From Saccharothrix syringae (GTDB lineage Bacteria; Actinomycetota; Actinomycetes; Mycobacteriales; Pseudonocardiaceae): a DNA stretch of 64,000 nt. The stretch covers positions 9,858,001-9,922,000 of the forward strand of contig NZ_CP034550.1 of NCBI RefSeq assembly GCF_009498035.1. Reading direction: 5' to 3'. Under the pieces are notes generated by a model. That model was not told the DNA's origin, made no database searches, and saw nothing but the letters and a program-made list of their open reading frames with translations. The first letter of the stretch is position 1; each line of letters opens with the position of its first letter. Of the stretch, positions 42,178-49,448 are shown in pieces. The position numbers and the translations under genes are program-made.

Positions 42178-42852
42178 ATGACACGCCGGGTACTGGTGGT
42201 CGAGGACGACCTGACCATCGCCGAGTCCGTGGCCGCGCGGCTGCGGGCGGAGGGGTTCGAGGTGGAGCTCGCGCACGACGGCCCGTCCGCCGTGGCACGG
42301 GCCGTGAACGCGGACCTCGTGGTGCTGGACGTGATGCTGCCGGGCTTCGACGGGCTGGAGGTCTGCCGCCGCATCCAGGCGCAGCGGCCCGTCCCCGTGC
42401 TGATGCTGACCGCGCGCGGCGACGAGACCGACCTGCTCGTGGGGCTGGCCGTGGGCGCGGACGACTACCTGACCAAGCCGTTCTCGATCCGGGAGCTGGC
42501 CGCGCGGGTGCACGCGCTGCTGCGGCGGGTCGAGCGGGCCGCGTCGGCGGCGGCGAACCGGATCGCCGTGGCCGACCTGGAGATCGACCTGGCCGAGCGG
42601 CGGGTGCTGCGCGGCGGCACCGAGGCGCACCTGACGCCGACCGAGTTCGAGCTGCTGGTGCACCTCGCCGAACGGCCGCGCGCGGTGCAGTCGCGGGAAC
42701 GGCTGCTGAACGAGGTCTGGGGCTGGCACGACGGGTTGGGCGCGGGGACGCGGACCGTCGACAGCCACATCAAGGCGTTGCGCCGCAAGCTCGGCACCGA
42801 CCTGATCCGCACCGTGCACGGCGTCGGCTACGCGCTGGAGGTGCCGCGGTGA
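42178..42852 (+). CDS. OmpR/PhoB-type response regulator
   Basis: A 224-residue protein with an ATG at 42178. The receiver domain has the acidic pair VVEDDLT, phospho-acceptor Asp in DLVVLDVMLPGFDGLE (about residue 51), VLMLTARGDE (Thr) and DDYLTKPFSIRELAARV (Lys). The winged-helix domain covers residues about 130-224: HLTPTEFELLVHLAERPRAV, TVDSHIKALRRKLGTDLI, RTVHGVGYALE. The stop overlaps the kinase start (GTGA), so the two are translationally coupled. TACAGT at 42166-42171, 6 bp from the ATG, suggests a leaderless transcript. Target genes are unknown; the divergent PH-domain gene is a candidate. Confidence 0.93.
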   Translation: MTRRVLVVEDDLTIAESVAARLRAEGFEVELAHDGPSAVARAVNADLVVLDVMLPGFDGLEVCRRIQAQRPVPVLMLTARGDETDLLVGLAVGADDYLTKPFSIRELAARVHALLRRVERAASAAANRIAVADLEIDLAERRVLRGGTEAHLTPTEFELLVHLAERPRAVQSRERLLNEVWGWHDGLGAGTRTVDSHIKALRRKLGTDLIRTVHGVGYALEVPR

Positions 42853-43868
42853 CCCTCAAGTCGGCGGTGTCGACGGCCGTGGAGCTGCTGCCCAGGCCGC
42901 TGGACCCGGTGCGGTCGATCAAGCTCAAGCTCTGCATCCTGCTGCTGGCCGCGTTCGCGGCGGGGTTCGCGTTCTTCTGGTACCAGATCGGCTGGCTGCC
43001 GCCCACCACGACCATCGGCACGATGGCGATCGTGGTCGTCACCTCGCAGGTCCTCGCGCACGGCATGACCAGGCCGCTGCGCGAGATGACGGCGGCGGTG
43101 CGGGCCATGCGGGACGGCGACTACAGCCGGCGCGTGCGCGCCACGGCGCGGGACGAGGTCGGTGAGCTGGCGTCCGCGTTCAACCGGATGGCGGCCGACA
43201 TCGGCGCGGCCGACCGGCAGCGGCGCGAGCTGATCGCGAACGTGTCGCACGAGCTGCGCACGCCCATCACCGCGCTGCAGAACGTGCTGGAGAACGTCGT
43301 GGACGGGGTGGCGCAGCCCGACGCGGCGACCATGCGGACGGCGCTGGCGCAGACCGAGCGCCTCGGCCGGCTGGTCGCGGAACTGCTCGACCTGTCCCGC
43401 ATCGACGCCGGCGCGCACCGGCTGGACAAGGCGGAGTTCCCCCTGGAGCCGCTGCTGACCGACGTGGTGGCGGAGGTCTCGGTGGCCGCCCGGGGGGTGC
43501 GGTTCGCCGTGGACGTCTCGCCGCCCGGGGCGGTGGTGTACGCCGACGAGGCGCGGTTGGCGCAGGTGGTGGCCAACCTGCTGGACAACGCGGCACGCCA
43601 CGGGCCCGCCGGGGGCGAGGTGCGGATCACGGCGGCGGTAGGGCGCGAACTGGTGCTGGAGGTCGCCGACGACGGGCCGGGGATCGCGCCGCAGGACCGG
43701 GAGCGGGTGTTCGAGCGGTTCACGCGGGGCGAGCGGGCCGGCGGGGGTGGGACCGGGTTGGGGTTGAACATCGCCCGCTGGGTGGTCGACCTGCACGGGG
43801 GGACGATCGCGGTGGTCGACGGGCCGGGGTGCCGGATCCGGGCCACCCTGCCCGCCGCAGCGACCTGA
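42849..43868 (+). CDS. Membrane sensor histidine kinase
   Basis: A 339-residue protein. Two membrane helices near the N-terminus (LCILLLAAFAAGFAFFWYQI and TIGTMAIVVVTSQVLAHGMT) are separated by only a short loop, so there is almost no extracellular sensor. A HAMP linker follows (RPLREMTAAVRAMRDGDYSR). HisKA with the phospho-acceptor in ELIANVSHELRTPITAL (about residue 133), then HATPase_c with NLLDNAARHGPAGGEVRI (N box), EVADDGPGIAPQDRERVFER (G1) and GGGGTGLGLNIARWVVDLHG (G2). All boxes are intact. It starts in the GTGA overlapping the regulator stop. The minimal periplasmic loop suggests intramembrane or cytoplasmic sensing. Confidence 0.93.
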   Translation: MTLKSAVSTAVELLPRPLDPVRSIKLKLCILLLAAFAAGFAFFWYQIGWLPPTTTIGTMAIVVVTSQVLAHGMTRPLREMTAAVRAMRDGDYSRRVRATARDEVGELASAFNRMAADIGAADRQRRELIANVSHELRTPITALQNVLENVVDGVAQPDAATMRTALAQTERLGRLVAELLDLSRIDAGAHRLDKAEFPLEPLLTDVVAEVSVAARGVRFAVDVSPPGAVVYADEARLAQVVANLLDNAARHGPAGGEVRITAAVGRELVLEVADDGPGIAPQDRERVFERFTRGERAGGGGTGLGLNIARWVVDLHGGTIAVVDGPGCRIRATLPAAAT

Positions 43869-44204
43869 CCCGAGGCCGACCCGCACTACGGGCTGAGGCC
43901 CACGCCTGCCCTGAGGCCGGAGCCGGAATTGGTCCGAAGCCGGGGTTGGTTCGAAGCCGGGGTTGGTTCGAAGCCGGGGTTGGTTCGAAGCCGGGCTGAC
44001 GCACGTCTTCGCAGCGCTTCGCACAGGTCCCCGCCCAGGGGGACCCCCGATTTCCATTTAACCAACAACCACCGACATTTCCGGCTGCCCACCCACACTG
44101 CCGCACCAAACCGCCGCACCAGACCGCCCACCCAAGCCACCCAAGCCACCCAAGCCACCGCCCCAATTCGGCGGTTGATGACGCACGCCCCCAGGAGCCC
44201 CCGC
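43869..44204. repeat. Intergenic region with a 17-bp tandem repeat
   Basis: At 43936-43986 GAAGCCGGGGTTGGTTC occurs three times in perfect tandem, with a partial fourth copy to 43995. A weak hairpin GGTCCCC/GGGGACC lies near 44025-44044, possibly the kinase terminator. At about 44128-44160 CCACCCAAG is repeated three times. No further gene is seen in the 336 bp. Confidence 0.75.
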
Positions 44205-45518
44205 ATGTCCCCCACCCGCGTTCTCCTCACCGCCACCGCGGCAGGCACCGCCGCGGCCCTCCTGATCACCCTCGACCGCCCCGGCCTGGGCTGGCCCCTC
44301 ACCGCCGCCCTCGTCTTCGTCCTCCTGGGCGGCAGGGTCACCCCCGTCTGGGCAACCCTCTCCACCGCCCTCTTCGCGGTCAGCGCCATCACCGCCTCCG
44401 AATGGCTCTTCACCCTCTGCGCCACGGCCGGCTGCGCCGCGGCCTCCCTCGCGGTGGTGGGCGGCAGAACGGCGAGGGGCCTCGTGTTCGGCATGGCCGC
44501 GGTCCCGGGTGCCGCGTTCCGCGCGATCCCGTGGCTGGCCAAGCACCTCAAGCAGAACGGCGCGCCCAGAACCCGCCCGGCCCTGATCACCCTGGCCCTG
44601 TTGACGGTCTTCGTCCCCCTCCTCGCCGGCGCCGACCCGACCTTCGCCGGCCTGCTGACCTCCCTCCTCCCGCACACCTCCGCCGAACCGGTCCTGCTGT
44701 TCACCGCAGTCGCCCTGGGCACGCTCGGCGCGTGCCACCTCCTCGTCGTCCCGGTCGTCCTGGACGACGACGTGTCGGGCAGGCGCCGGATCGGGCGGCG
44801 GGAGTGGGTGTTGCCGGTCGGGGCGCTGGTGGTGCTGTTCGCGGCTTTCGTCGCCGTCCAGGTCGCCACGCTGTTCGGTGGTGACGACCACGTCCGCACC
44901 ACCGCCGACCTCACCTACGCCCAGTACGCCCGCTCCGGTTTCTGGCAGTTGCTGGCCGTCACCGTGCTGACCCTGGCGGTGATCGGGACCGTCGCGTACC
45001 TGGCCGCGCCGGAGGACCACCGGCCGTTGCGGCTGCTGCTGGGCGCGTTGGGCGCGCTCACCCTGGTGATCGTCGCCTCCGCGCTCACCCGCATGTGGCT
45101 CTACCAGCAGGCGTACGGGTTCACGGTGCTGCGCGTGCTGGTCTCGGCGTTCGAGCTGTGGTTGGGCGTGGTGTACCTGCTGGTGCTCGCGGCGGGCGTG
45201 CGGATGGCGGGCGCGTGGCTGCCGCGGGCGGTGCTCGCCTGCGGGTTCGTCGCGCTGCTGGGGCTGGCCGCGCTCAACCCCGACCGGTTCATCGCCGAGC
45301 GCAACGTGGCCCGCTGGCAGGAGACCGGGAGGATCGACGCGTCCTACCTGGGCCGGTTGTCCGACGACGCCGTGCCCGCGCTGCTGGTGCTGCCCGACGA
45401 CCTCCGGGTCTGCCGCGACCACCCGGCGGAGGACGACTGGCGCACCTGGAACCTGGGGCGTGAACGGGCGCGGCGGGCGTTGGCCGAGCGGCCCGTCAGC
45501 GCGTGCTCACGCCGGTGA
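44205..45518 (+). CDS. DUF4173 (DUF4153-type) multipass membrane protein
   Basis: A 437-residue protein. The ATG at 44205 has an AGGAG 8 bp upstream and is chosen over the ATG at 44178. About ten membrane helices, from RVLLTATAAGTAAALLITLD to VLACGFVALLGLAALNPDRF. YAQYARSGFWQLLAVTVLTL, WLYQQAYGFTVLRVLVSAFE and the C-terminal NPDRFIAERNVARWQETGRI with LGRLSDDAVPALL are the diagnostic DUF4173 blocks. Function unknown; in many actinobacteria it lies next to two-component systems, as here. Its 3' end overlaps that of the convergent hydrolase gene by 23 bp. Confidence 0.85.
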   Translation: MSPTRVLLTATAAGTAAALLITLDRPGLGWPLTAALVFVLLGGRVTPVWATLSTALFAVSAITASEWLFTLCATAGCAAASLAVVGGRTARGLVFGMAAVPGAAFRAIPWLAKHLKQNGAPRTRPALITLALLTVFVPLLAGADPTFAGLLTSLLPHTSAEPVLLFTAVALGTLGACHLLVVPVVLDDDVSGRRRIGRREWVLPVGALVVLFAAFVAVQVATLFGGDDHVRTTADLTYAQYARSGFWQLLAVTVLTLAVIGTVAYLAAPEDHRPLRLLLGALGALTLVIVASALTRMWLYQQAYGFTVLRVLVSAFELWLGVVYLLVLAAGVRMAGAWLPRAVLACGFVALLGLAALNPDRFIAERNVARWQETGRIDASYLGRLSDDAVPALLVLPDDLRVCRDHPAEDDWRTWNLGRERARRALAERPVSACSRR

Positions 45519-46326
45519 CGTGGTCGGCGATCATCAGCGCGATGGTGCGGGCGTGGGTGACCGGCGCCCAGTGCCCGGCGTCGACCACGCGTCGCCGCAG
45601 GTCGGGGGCCCAGCGCTCGACGCCGTCGTTGACCGCGGCGGTCACGTAGCGGTCGCGCAGCGGCTGGACGAGCTGCACCGGCACGTCCGTCCGCCGCTCG
45701 CGGGGTGCGCGCAGGCGGGGGATGAAGTTGGCCCGGTACAGCGCCATGCCGCGCACGCCGTCCTCCACGACGGTGGGCGCCACGGGGGCGTTGACGCCTT
45801 CGAGGCGGCGCAGCAGCGCGCCCCAGCGCGGCCCGACGAGGTGGCGCCAGACCAGGGGCGCGACGAGCGGCAGGTGGAACGCGGCGATGTACCAGGAGCG
45901 GCGCAGCTGGTTCAGGTCGGACCGCTGCCTCATCCGGTGCCCGACGTGGTCCAGGCAGGGGCCGGAGATGGAGGTGTAGGACGCGATGGGCGCGCCGGGG
46001 GTGGTGACGGCCTCCCACGCCTGGATGGAGCCCCAGTCGTGCCCGACGACGTGCACGGGGGCGTCCGGGCTGACCGCGCGGGCCACGGCGAGCAGGTCGC
46101 GGCCCAGTTCGGGCAGCCGGTAGGGGGCCAGGCCGCGGGGTGCGCCCGACGCGCCGGCGCCGCGCACGTCGTAGGTGACGACGTGGAACCGCTCGGCCAG
46201 CACGGCGGCCACGCCGTCCCACACGCGGTGGGTGTCGGGGTAGCCGTGGACCAGCAGGACCGTCGGCGCGGAGCGGTCGCCCTGCTCGAACACGGCCAGT
46301 CGGACCCCGCCGGACTCCACGTGCAC
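45496..46326 (-). CDS. Alpha/beta hydrolase (haloalkane dehalogenase/epoxide hydrolase-like)
   Basis: A 276-residue protein. LLVHGYPDTHRVWDGVAAVL supplies the oxyanion HGxP motif. VHVVGHDWGSIQAWEAVT holds the nucleophile Asp in GHDWG, as in epoxide hydrolases and dehalogenases rather than the Ser of esterases. RRVVDAGHWAPVTHAR holds the catalytic His. The middle is the cap domain (RRSWYIAAFHLPLVAPLVWR). The substrate is unknown. The GTG start at 46326 lies 69 bp from the divergent TetR gene, with an 11-bp palindrome between. The 3' end overlaps the DUF4173 gene. Confidence 0.85.
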   Translation of the reverse strand: MHVESGGVRLAVFEQGDRSAPTVLLVHGYPDTHRVWDGVAAVLAERFHVVTYDVRGAGASGAPRGLAPYRLPELGRDLLAVARAVSPDAPVHVVGHDWGSIQAWEAVTTPGAPIASYTSISGPCLDHVGHRMRQRSDLNQLRRSWYIAAFHLPLVAPLVWRHLVGPRWGALLRRLEGVNAPVAPTVVEDGVRGMALYRANFIPRLRAPRERRTDVPVQLVQPLRDRYVTAAVNDGVERWAPDLRRRVVDAGHWAPVTHARTIALMIADHVTGVSTR

Positions 46327-46350
46327 GGTTGCCCCCCGGATTACTACGCT

Positions 46351-46375
46351 GGCGTAGCTTTGGCAAAGCTACGCC
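46351..46375. promoter_or_regulatory. TetR-type operator in the divergent promoter
   Basis: GGCGTAGCTTT (46351-46361) and its perfect complement AAAGCTACGCC (46365-46375), 3 bp apart. The outer sequences CTACG and CGTAG add a few more pairs. It is centred between the alpha/beta hydrolase gene and the TetR gene. Confidence 0.78.
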
Positions 46376-46394
46376 ACCGTAGCAACATGGTCGG

Positions 46395-47015
46395 GTGGGC
46401 ACAACGCGTCGCAAGTACGCCCCGCGCCTGCCGCCGGAGCAGCGGCGCGAGCAGCTGCTGGACGGTGCGCTGGCGCTGATCGCGGGCGGCGGGTTCGACG
46501 CGCTCACCATGGAGGCGGTGGCCCGGCGGGCGGGCGTGACCAAGCCCGTGGTCTACGAGCTGTACGCGAACCGGGCCGAGGTCATCGCCGCGCTGCTCCA
46601 GCGCGAGGCCGAGCGCGCCACCGCGCAGGTCCTCGGCTCCATCCCGCCCGCCGGCTCCGCCGACCGCCCACCCGCGGACGCCTACGCCGACGGCGTCCGG
46701 GCGTTCCTGACCTCGGTGGTCGAGCACCCGGACCGCTGGCGGCTGGTGCTGCTGCCGCCCGAGGGCACGCCGCCGGAGTTCCGGGTGCACGTCGAGCTGG
46801 TGCGGGCCCGGGTGCTGGCCCAGGTCAGCACGCTGGCCGACGTCGGGCTGCGGGCCAGGGGCGAGGCGGACCCGGACGCCGAGCTGCTCGGGCACGCCAT
46901 GCTGGCCCTGGCCGAGATGGCCGGGCGGCTGGCGATCACCGACCCGGCGCGCTTCCCCACCGACCGGCTGGTCTCGTTCGTGGCAAAAATCGCACACGTG
47001 CTGCCGAACGGCTGA
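46395..47015 (+). CDS. TetR family transcriptional regulator
   Basis: A 206-residue protein with a GTG at 46395. The N-terminal HTH: REQLLDGALALIAGGGFDAL, TMEAVARRAGVTKPVVYELY (about residues 20-60). The C-terminal TetR_C domain of about 130 residues has FLTSVVEHPDRWRLVLLPPE and GHAMLALAEMAGRLAITDPA. It is divergent from the alpha/beta hydrolase gene, and the 25-bp palindrome between them begins 20 bp before this start. Repression of both genes, relieved by a hydrolase substrate or product, is the simplest reading. Confidence 0.9.
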   Translation: MGTTRRKYAPRLPPEQRREQLLDGALALIAGGGFDALTMEAVARRAGVTKPVVYELYANRAEVIAALLQREAERATAQVLGSIPPAGSADRPPADAYADGVRAFLTSVVEHPDRWRLVLLPPEGTPPEFRVHVELVRARVLAQVSTLADVGLRARGEADPDAELLGHAMLALAEMAGRLAITDPARFPTDRLVSFVAKIAHVLPNG

Positions 47016-47082
47016 CTTCCCCCGTTCGTGGGTAGGCCCGGGGGAAGCCCCCCGAAAGTACCCTCCGAGGAGGTGCCTCTCC

Positions 47083-48210
47083 GTGCTCGCAGCCGTGCTG
47101 ACCTTCGCCGGCTCGTTGCTGGTCGCGCTGGTGGTCGTCACGCTCGTCCACCGGGTCGTCGGCCGCCTCGCCCGGCGGTCCGGCGTGTTCGCCGGGCTGG
47201 CCCGGTACGCCCACAAACCGGCGCTGGCCACGGCCGTGCTGGTGGCCGTGCAGTTCTCGCTGGGGGTGGTGGCCAGCGGCGACTGGCGGCCGGTCGCGCT
47301 GCACCTGACCGGGATAGCGCTGATCCTGGCCGGGGCGTGGCTGCTCGCCGCGCTGCTGGTGGTGATCGAGGACGCGACCCTGGCGCGCATCCGGGTCGAC
47401 GTGTCCGACAACCGGCACGCCCGCCGCGTGCACACGCAGATCACGCTGATCCGGCGGGTCACCGTGGTGGTGGTCGGCGTGCTCGCGATGGCCGCGGTGC
47501 TGATGACGTTCCCCGAGGCGCGAGCCGCCGGGACCTCGATACTGGCCTCCGCGGGCGTGATCGGCGCCATCGCCGCCCTGGCCGCGCAGTCGCTGCTGGG
47601 CAACGTGTTCTCCGGCGTGCAGCTCGCGTTCAGCGACGCGGTGCGCCTGGACGACGTGGTGGTCGTCGAGGGCCAGTGGGGCCGCATCGAGGACATCACG
47701 CTGACCTACGTCGTGGTGCACCTGTGGGACGACCGGCGGATGATCCTGCCCACGTCGCACTTCATGAAGACGCCGTTCGAGAACTGGACGCGGACCCAGT
47801 CGGCGCTGCTCGGCACGGTCGAGCTGGACCTGGACTGGACCGTGCCGGTGGAGGACATGCGGCAGGAGCTGCGGCACGCGCTGGAGGGCTGCGACCTGTG
47901 GGACGGGCGGGTGTCCGTGCTCCAGGTGACCGAGGCCGTCGGGTCGTTCGTGCGGGTCCGGGCGCTGGTGAGCGCGTCCGACGCGGGCCGGCTGTGGGAC
48001 CTGCGGTGCGTGGTGCGCGAGCACCTGGTGTCGTGGCTGCGGTCCCGGCACCCGAACGCGCTGCCGCAGGTGCGGGTCCACGACCTGCCCCGCGCGGGCC
48101 GGGTGTTCGAGCGGGCGGCCAGCGGCGCGTCGGACAACCGCGTGTTCGGCGACAGCGCCGACGGGCAGGAGCGCGTGCAGGCTTTCATGGGGCCCGAGCA
48201 ACCGCGCTGA
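47083..48210 (+). CDS. MscS-type mechanosensitive ion channel
   Basis: A 375-residue protein from the GTG at 47083, with GAGGAGG upstream. Membrane helices: TFAGSLLVALVVVTLVHRVV, ATAVLVAVQFSLGVV, LILAGAWLLAALLVVIEDAT and TVVVVGVLAMAAVLMTFPEA. The pore-lining helix is GVIGAIAALAAQSLLGNVFS, followed by the beta domain (DDVVVVEGQWGRIEDITLTY, RMILPTSHFMKTPFENWTR), the MscS signature. The C-terminal cytoplasmic cage is shorter than in E. coli MscS. It releases solutes on hypo-osmotic shock. It lies downstream of the TetR gene by 67 bp, perhaps independent. Confidence 0.9.
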   Translation: MLAAVLTFAGSLLVALVVVTLVHRVVGRLARRSGVFAGLARYAHKPALATAVLVAVQFSLGVVASGDWRPVALHLTGIALILAGAWLLAALLVVIEDATLARIRVDVSDNRHARRVHTQITLIRRVTVVVVGVLAMAAVLMTFPEARAAGTSILASAGVIGAIAALAAQSLLGNVFSGVQLAFSDAVRLDDVVVVEGQWGRIEDITLTYVVVHLWDDRRMILPTSHFMKTPFENWTRTQSALLGTVELDLDWTVPVEDMRQELRHALEGCDLWDGRVSVLQVTEAVGSFVRVRALVSASDAGRLWDLRCVVREHLVSWLRSRHPNALPQVRVHDLPRAGRVFERAASGASDNRVFGDSADGQERVQAFMGPEQPR

Positions 48211-48253
48211 CCCCGCGCTCCGTCCTGGTGGCAGTAGCGGTTCGGGAGGGTGC

Positions 48254-48655
48254 ATGCGGAAACTGGTGGTGGCGTGCCTGGCCTTGGCGCTGGTCGGCTG
48301 CGGGCGGGCCGCCGTGCCCGGTGACCTGCCCACGGTGGTGAGCGTCGTCACGCCGGCCGTCACGGTGCCGTCGTCGACGGGGCCGCTGGGGCCGCAGGCG
48401 AGTGCGGCGCTGGGGCGGGCCGCGGAGGCCGGCGCGAGCACCGTGGGGGTGACCGTGTCCACCGAGCCGGGGCTGCTCAAGCAGGTGGTGGCCGGGCTGC
48501 GGGCGCTGGGCGCGACCGTCGACACCCCGGACGGCGCGGTCGACCACGTCCGGGCGACCGTGCCGGTGGACGCGGTGGCGCGGGTGCCGGCCCTGGAGGG
48601 CGTGCGGCAGGTGGACGTGGACGAACCGCTGTCCAACGGCGACCCGACCCCCTGA
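48254..48655 (+). CDS. Small lipoprotein resembling an S8-protease propeptide (I9-like)
   Basis: A 133-residue protein with GGGAGGG before the ATG at 48254. Lipobox LVGC (residues 14-17: LALALVGCGR) predicts a membrane-anchored lipoprotein. After a Thr/Val/Pro-rich stretch, the last 70 residues read TVSTEPGLLKQVVAGLRALG, VDTPDGAVDHVRATVPVDAV, ARVPALEGVRQVDVDEPL. This matches in pattern the propeptide of the S8 protease encoded at 49449-52694 (EEGKLDSAANDLKALGGVVE, YLKVSVPRDKAEKAAKLASV, NAVDVDGLVDL). It may be a stand-alone I9-type inhibitor or chaperone. It follows the MscS gene by 43 bp. Confidence 0.65.
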   Translation: MRKLVVACLALALVGCGRAAVPGDLPTVVSVVTPAVTVPSSTGPLGPQASAALGRAAEAGASTVGVTVSTEPGLLKQVVAGLRALGATVDTPDGAVDHVRATVPVDAVARVPALEGVRQVDVDEPLSNGDPTP

Positions 48656-48679
48656 CCGGCGCGCCCCGCCCGGACGACG

Positions 48680-49408
48680 TCAGCGGCTGTCCAGGGTGGA
48701 GCGGAAGCTCTCCGACCAGGAGAGGTCCACGACCCGCGTGGGCGCCTGCCCCGCGGATGCCGCTCTGGTGACCGGCAGGTCGCCGTGGGTGTGGATCGGC
48801 CACGTGGCGAGGACGACGGCCGGGAGCAGCCAGGGGATCGCCCCGGCCGCCCGGTACCCGTACCCGACGAACAGGCCGTGCAGGCCGCGCAGCCACCGCG
48901 CCGGCTCGACGCCCTGGAGCCGCGCGTTGCGCGCCACCGTGACGCCCGCGGCGAAGACTCCGCCGCGGAACCCCGCGTCGGGCGGGAAGAGGTCCCCGAC
49001 GCGTGCCCGGAAGGGTTCGACCGCGCTGCGCCGATGCCGGTCCTCCGGACCTGTCACGAGGCTGCCGCGCATGTTCAGCGAGTCGGAGACGCGCGTGCCC
49101 ACCGCGTAGAACCCGGCGTCGGCCGTGAAGCCGTCGCGCGGGGAGAAGGCACCGTCGGAGGCTCGCACCGAGTTCGTCGGCGGAGGCTCGTCGGGGCGGT
49201 GCTCGGACACCACGTGCCCCCGACCGCTCCTCGCGGCCGGCAGCACCTCGCCGTCGAGCCCCCCGGACGCGTTCGCCGAACCTCGCGTTCGCCCGAAGCC
49301 GGGCGCTGCTCCGTGCCACGAACCCGTCCCGCGGTCGACCGGACGCACCACCACGCGCGAGTCCCGTGCGCCCCGCCCGTCCGGGGCCCGGAAAGACCTC
49401 GGGGCCAC
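48680..49408 (-). CDS. Truncated membrane protein, related to the C-terminus of pentapeptide-type membrane oxidoreductases
   Basis: The open frame is 242 residues. Codon composition supports coding mainly for the last 130, from the ATG at 49072 (MRGSLVTGPEDRHRRSAVEP). LHGLFVGYGYRAAGAIPWLL with PAVVLATWPIHTHG resembles the GYGYRPxRA membrane helix at the end of large pentapeptide-repeat 'membrane-associated oxidoreductases' of Streptomyces, followed by SFRSTLDSR. The rest of that protein is absent, so this is either a small protein or a decayed fragment. The upstream 110 residues look like non-coding composition. Confidence 0.35.
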   Translation of the reverse strand: MAPRSFRAPDGRGARDSRVVVRPVDRGTGSWHGAAPGFGRTRGSANASGGLDGEVLPAARSGRGHVVSEHRPDEPPPTNSVRASDGAFSPRDGFTADAGFYAVGTRVSDSLNMRGSLVTGPEDRHRRSAVEPFRARVGDLFPPDAGFRGGVFAAGVTVARNARLQGVEPARWLRGLHGLFVGYGYRAAGAIPWLLPAVVLATWPIHTHGDLPVTRAASAGQAPTRVVDLSWSESFRSTLDSR

Positions 49409-49435
49409 CCCGCGCGCGGCGAGGTGGCCCCGAGG
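49397..49435 (-). terminator. Hairpin terminator of the S8 protease gene
   Basis: CCTCGGGGCCACC (49397-49409) and its complement GGTGGCCCCGAGG (49423-49435) give a 13-bp perfect stem with a 13-nt loop, 13 bp beyond the protease stop codon. Confidence 0.8.
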
Positions 49436-49448
49436 GGGGGAATCCGGA

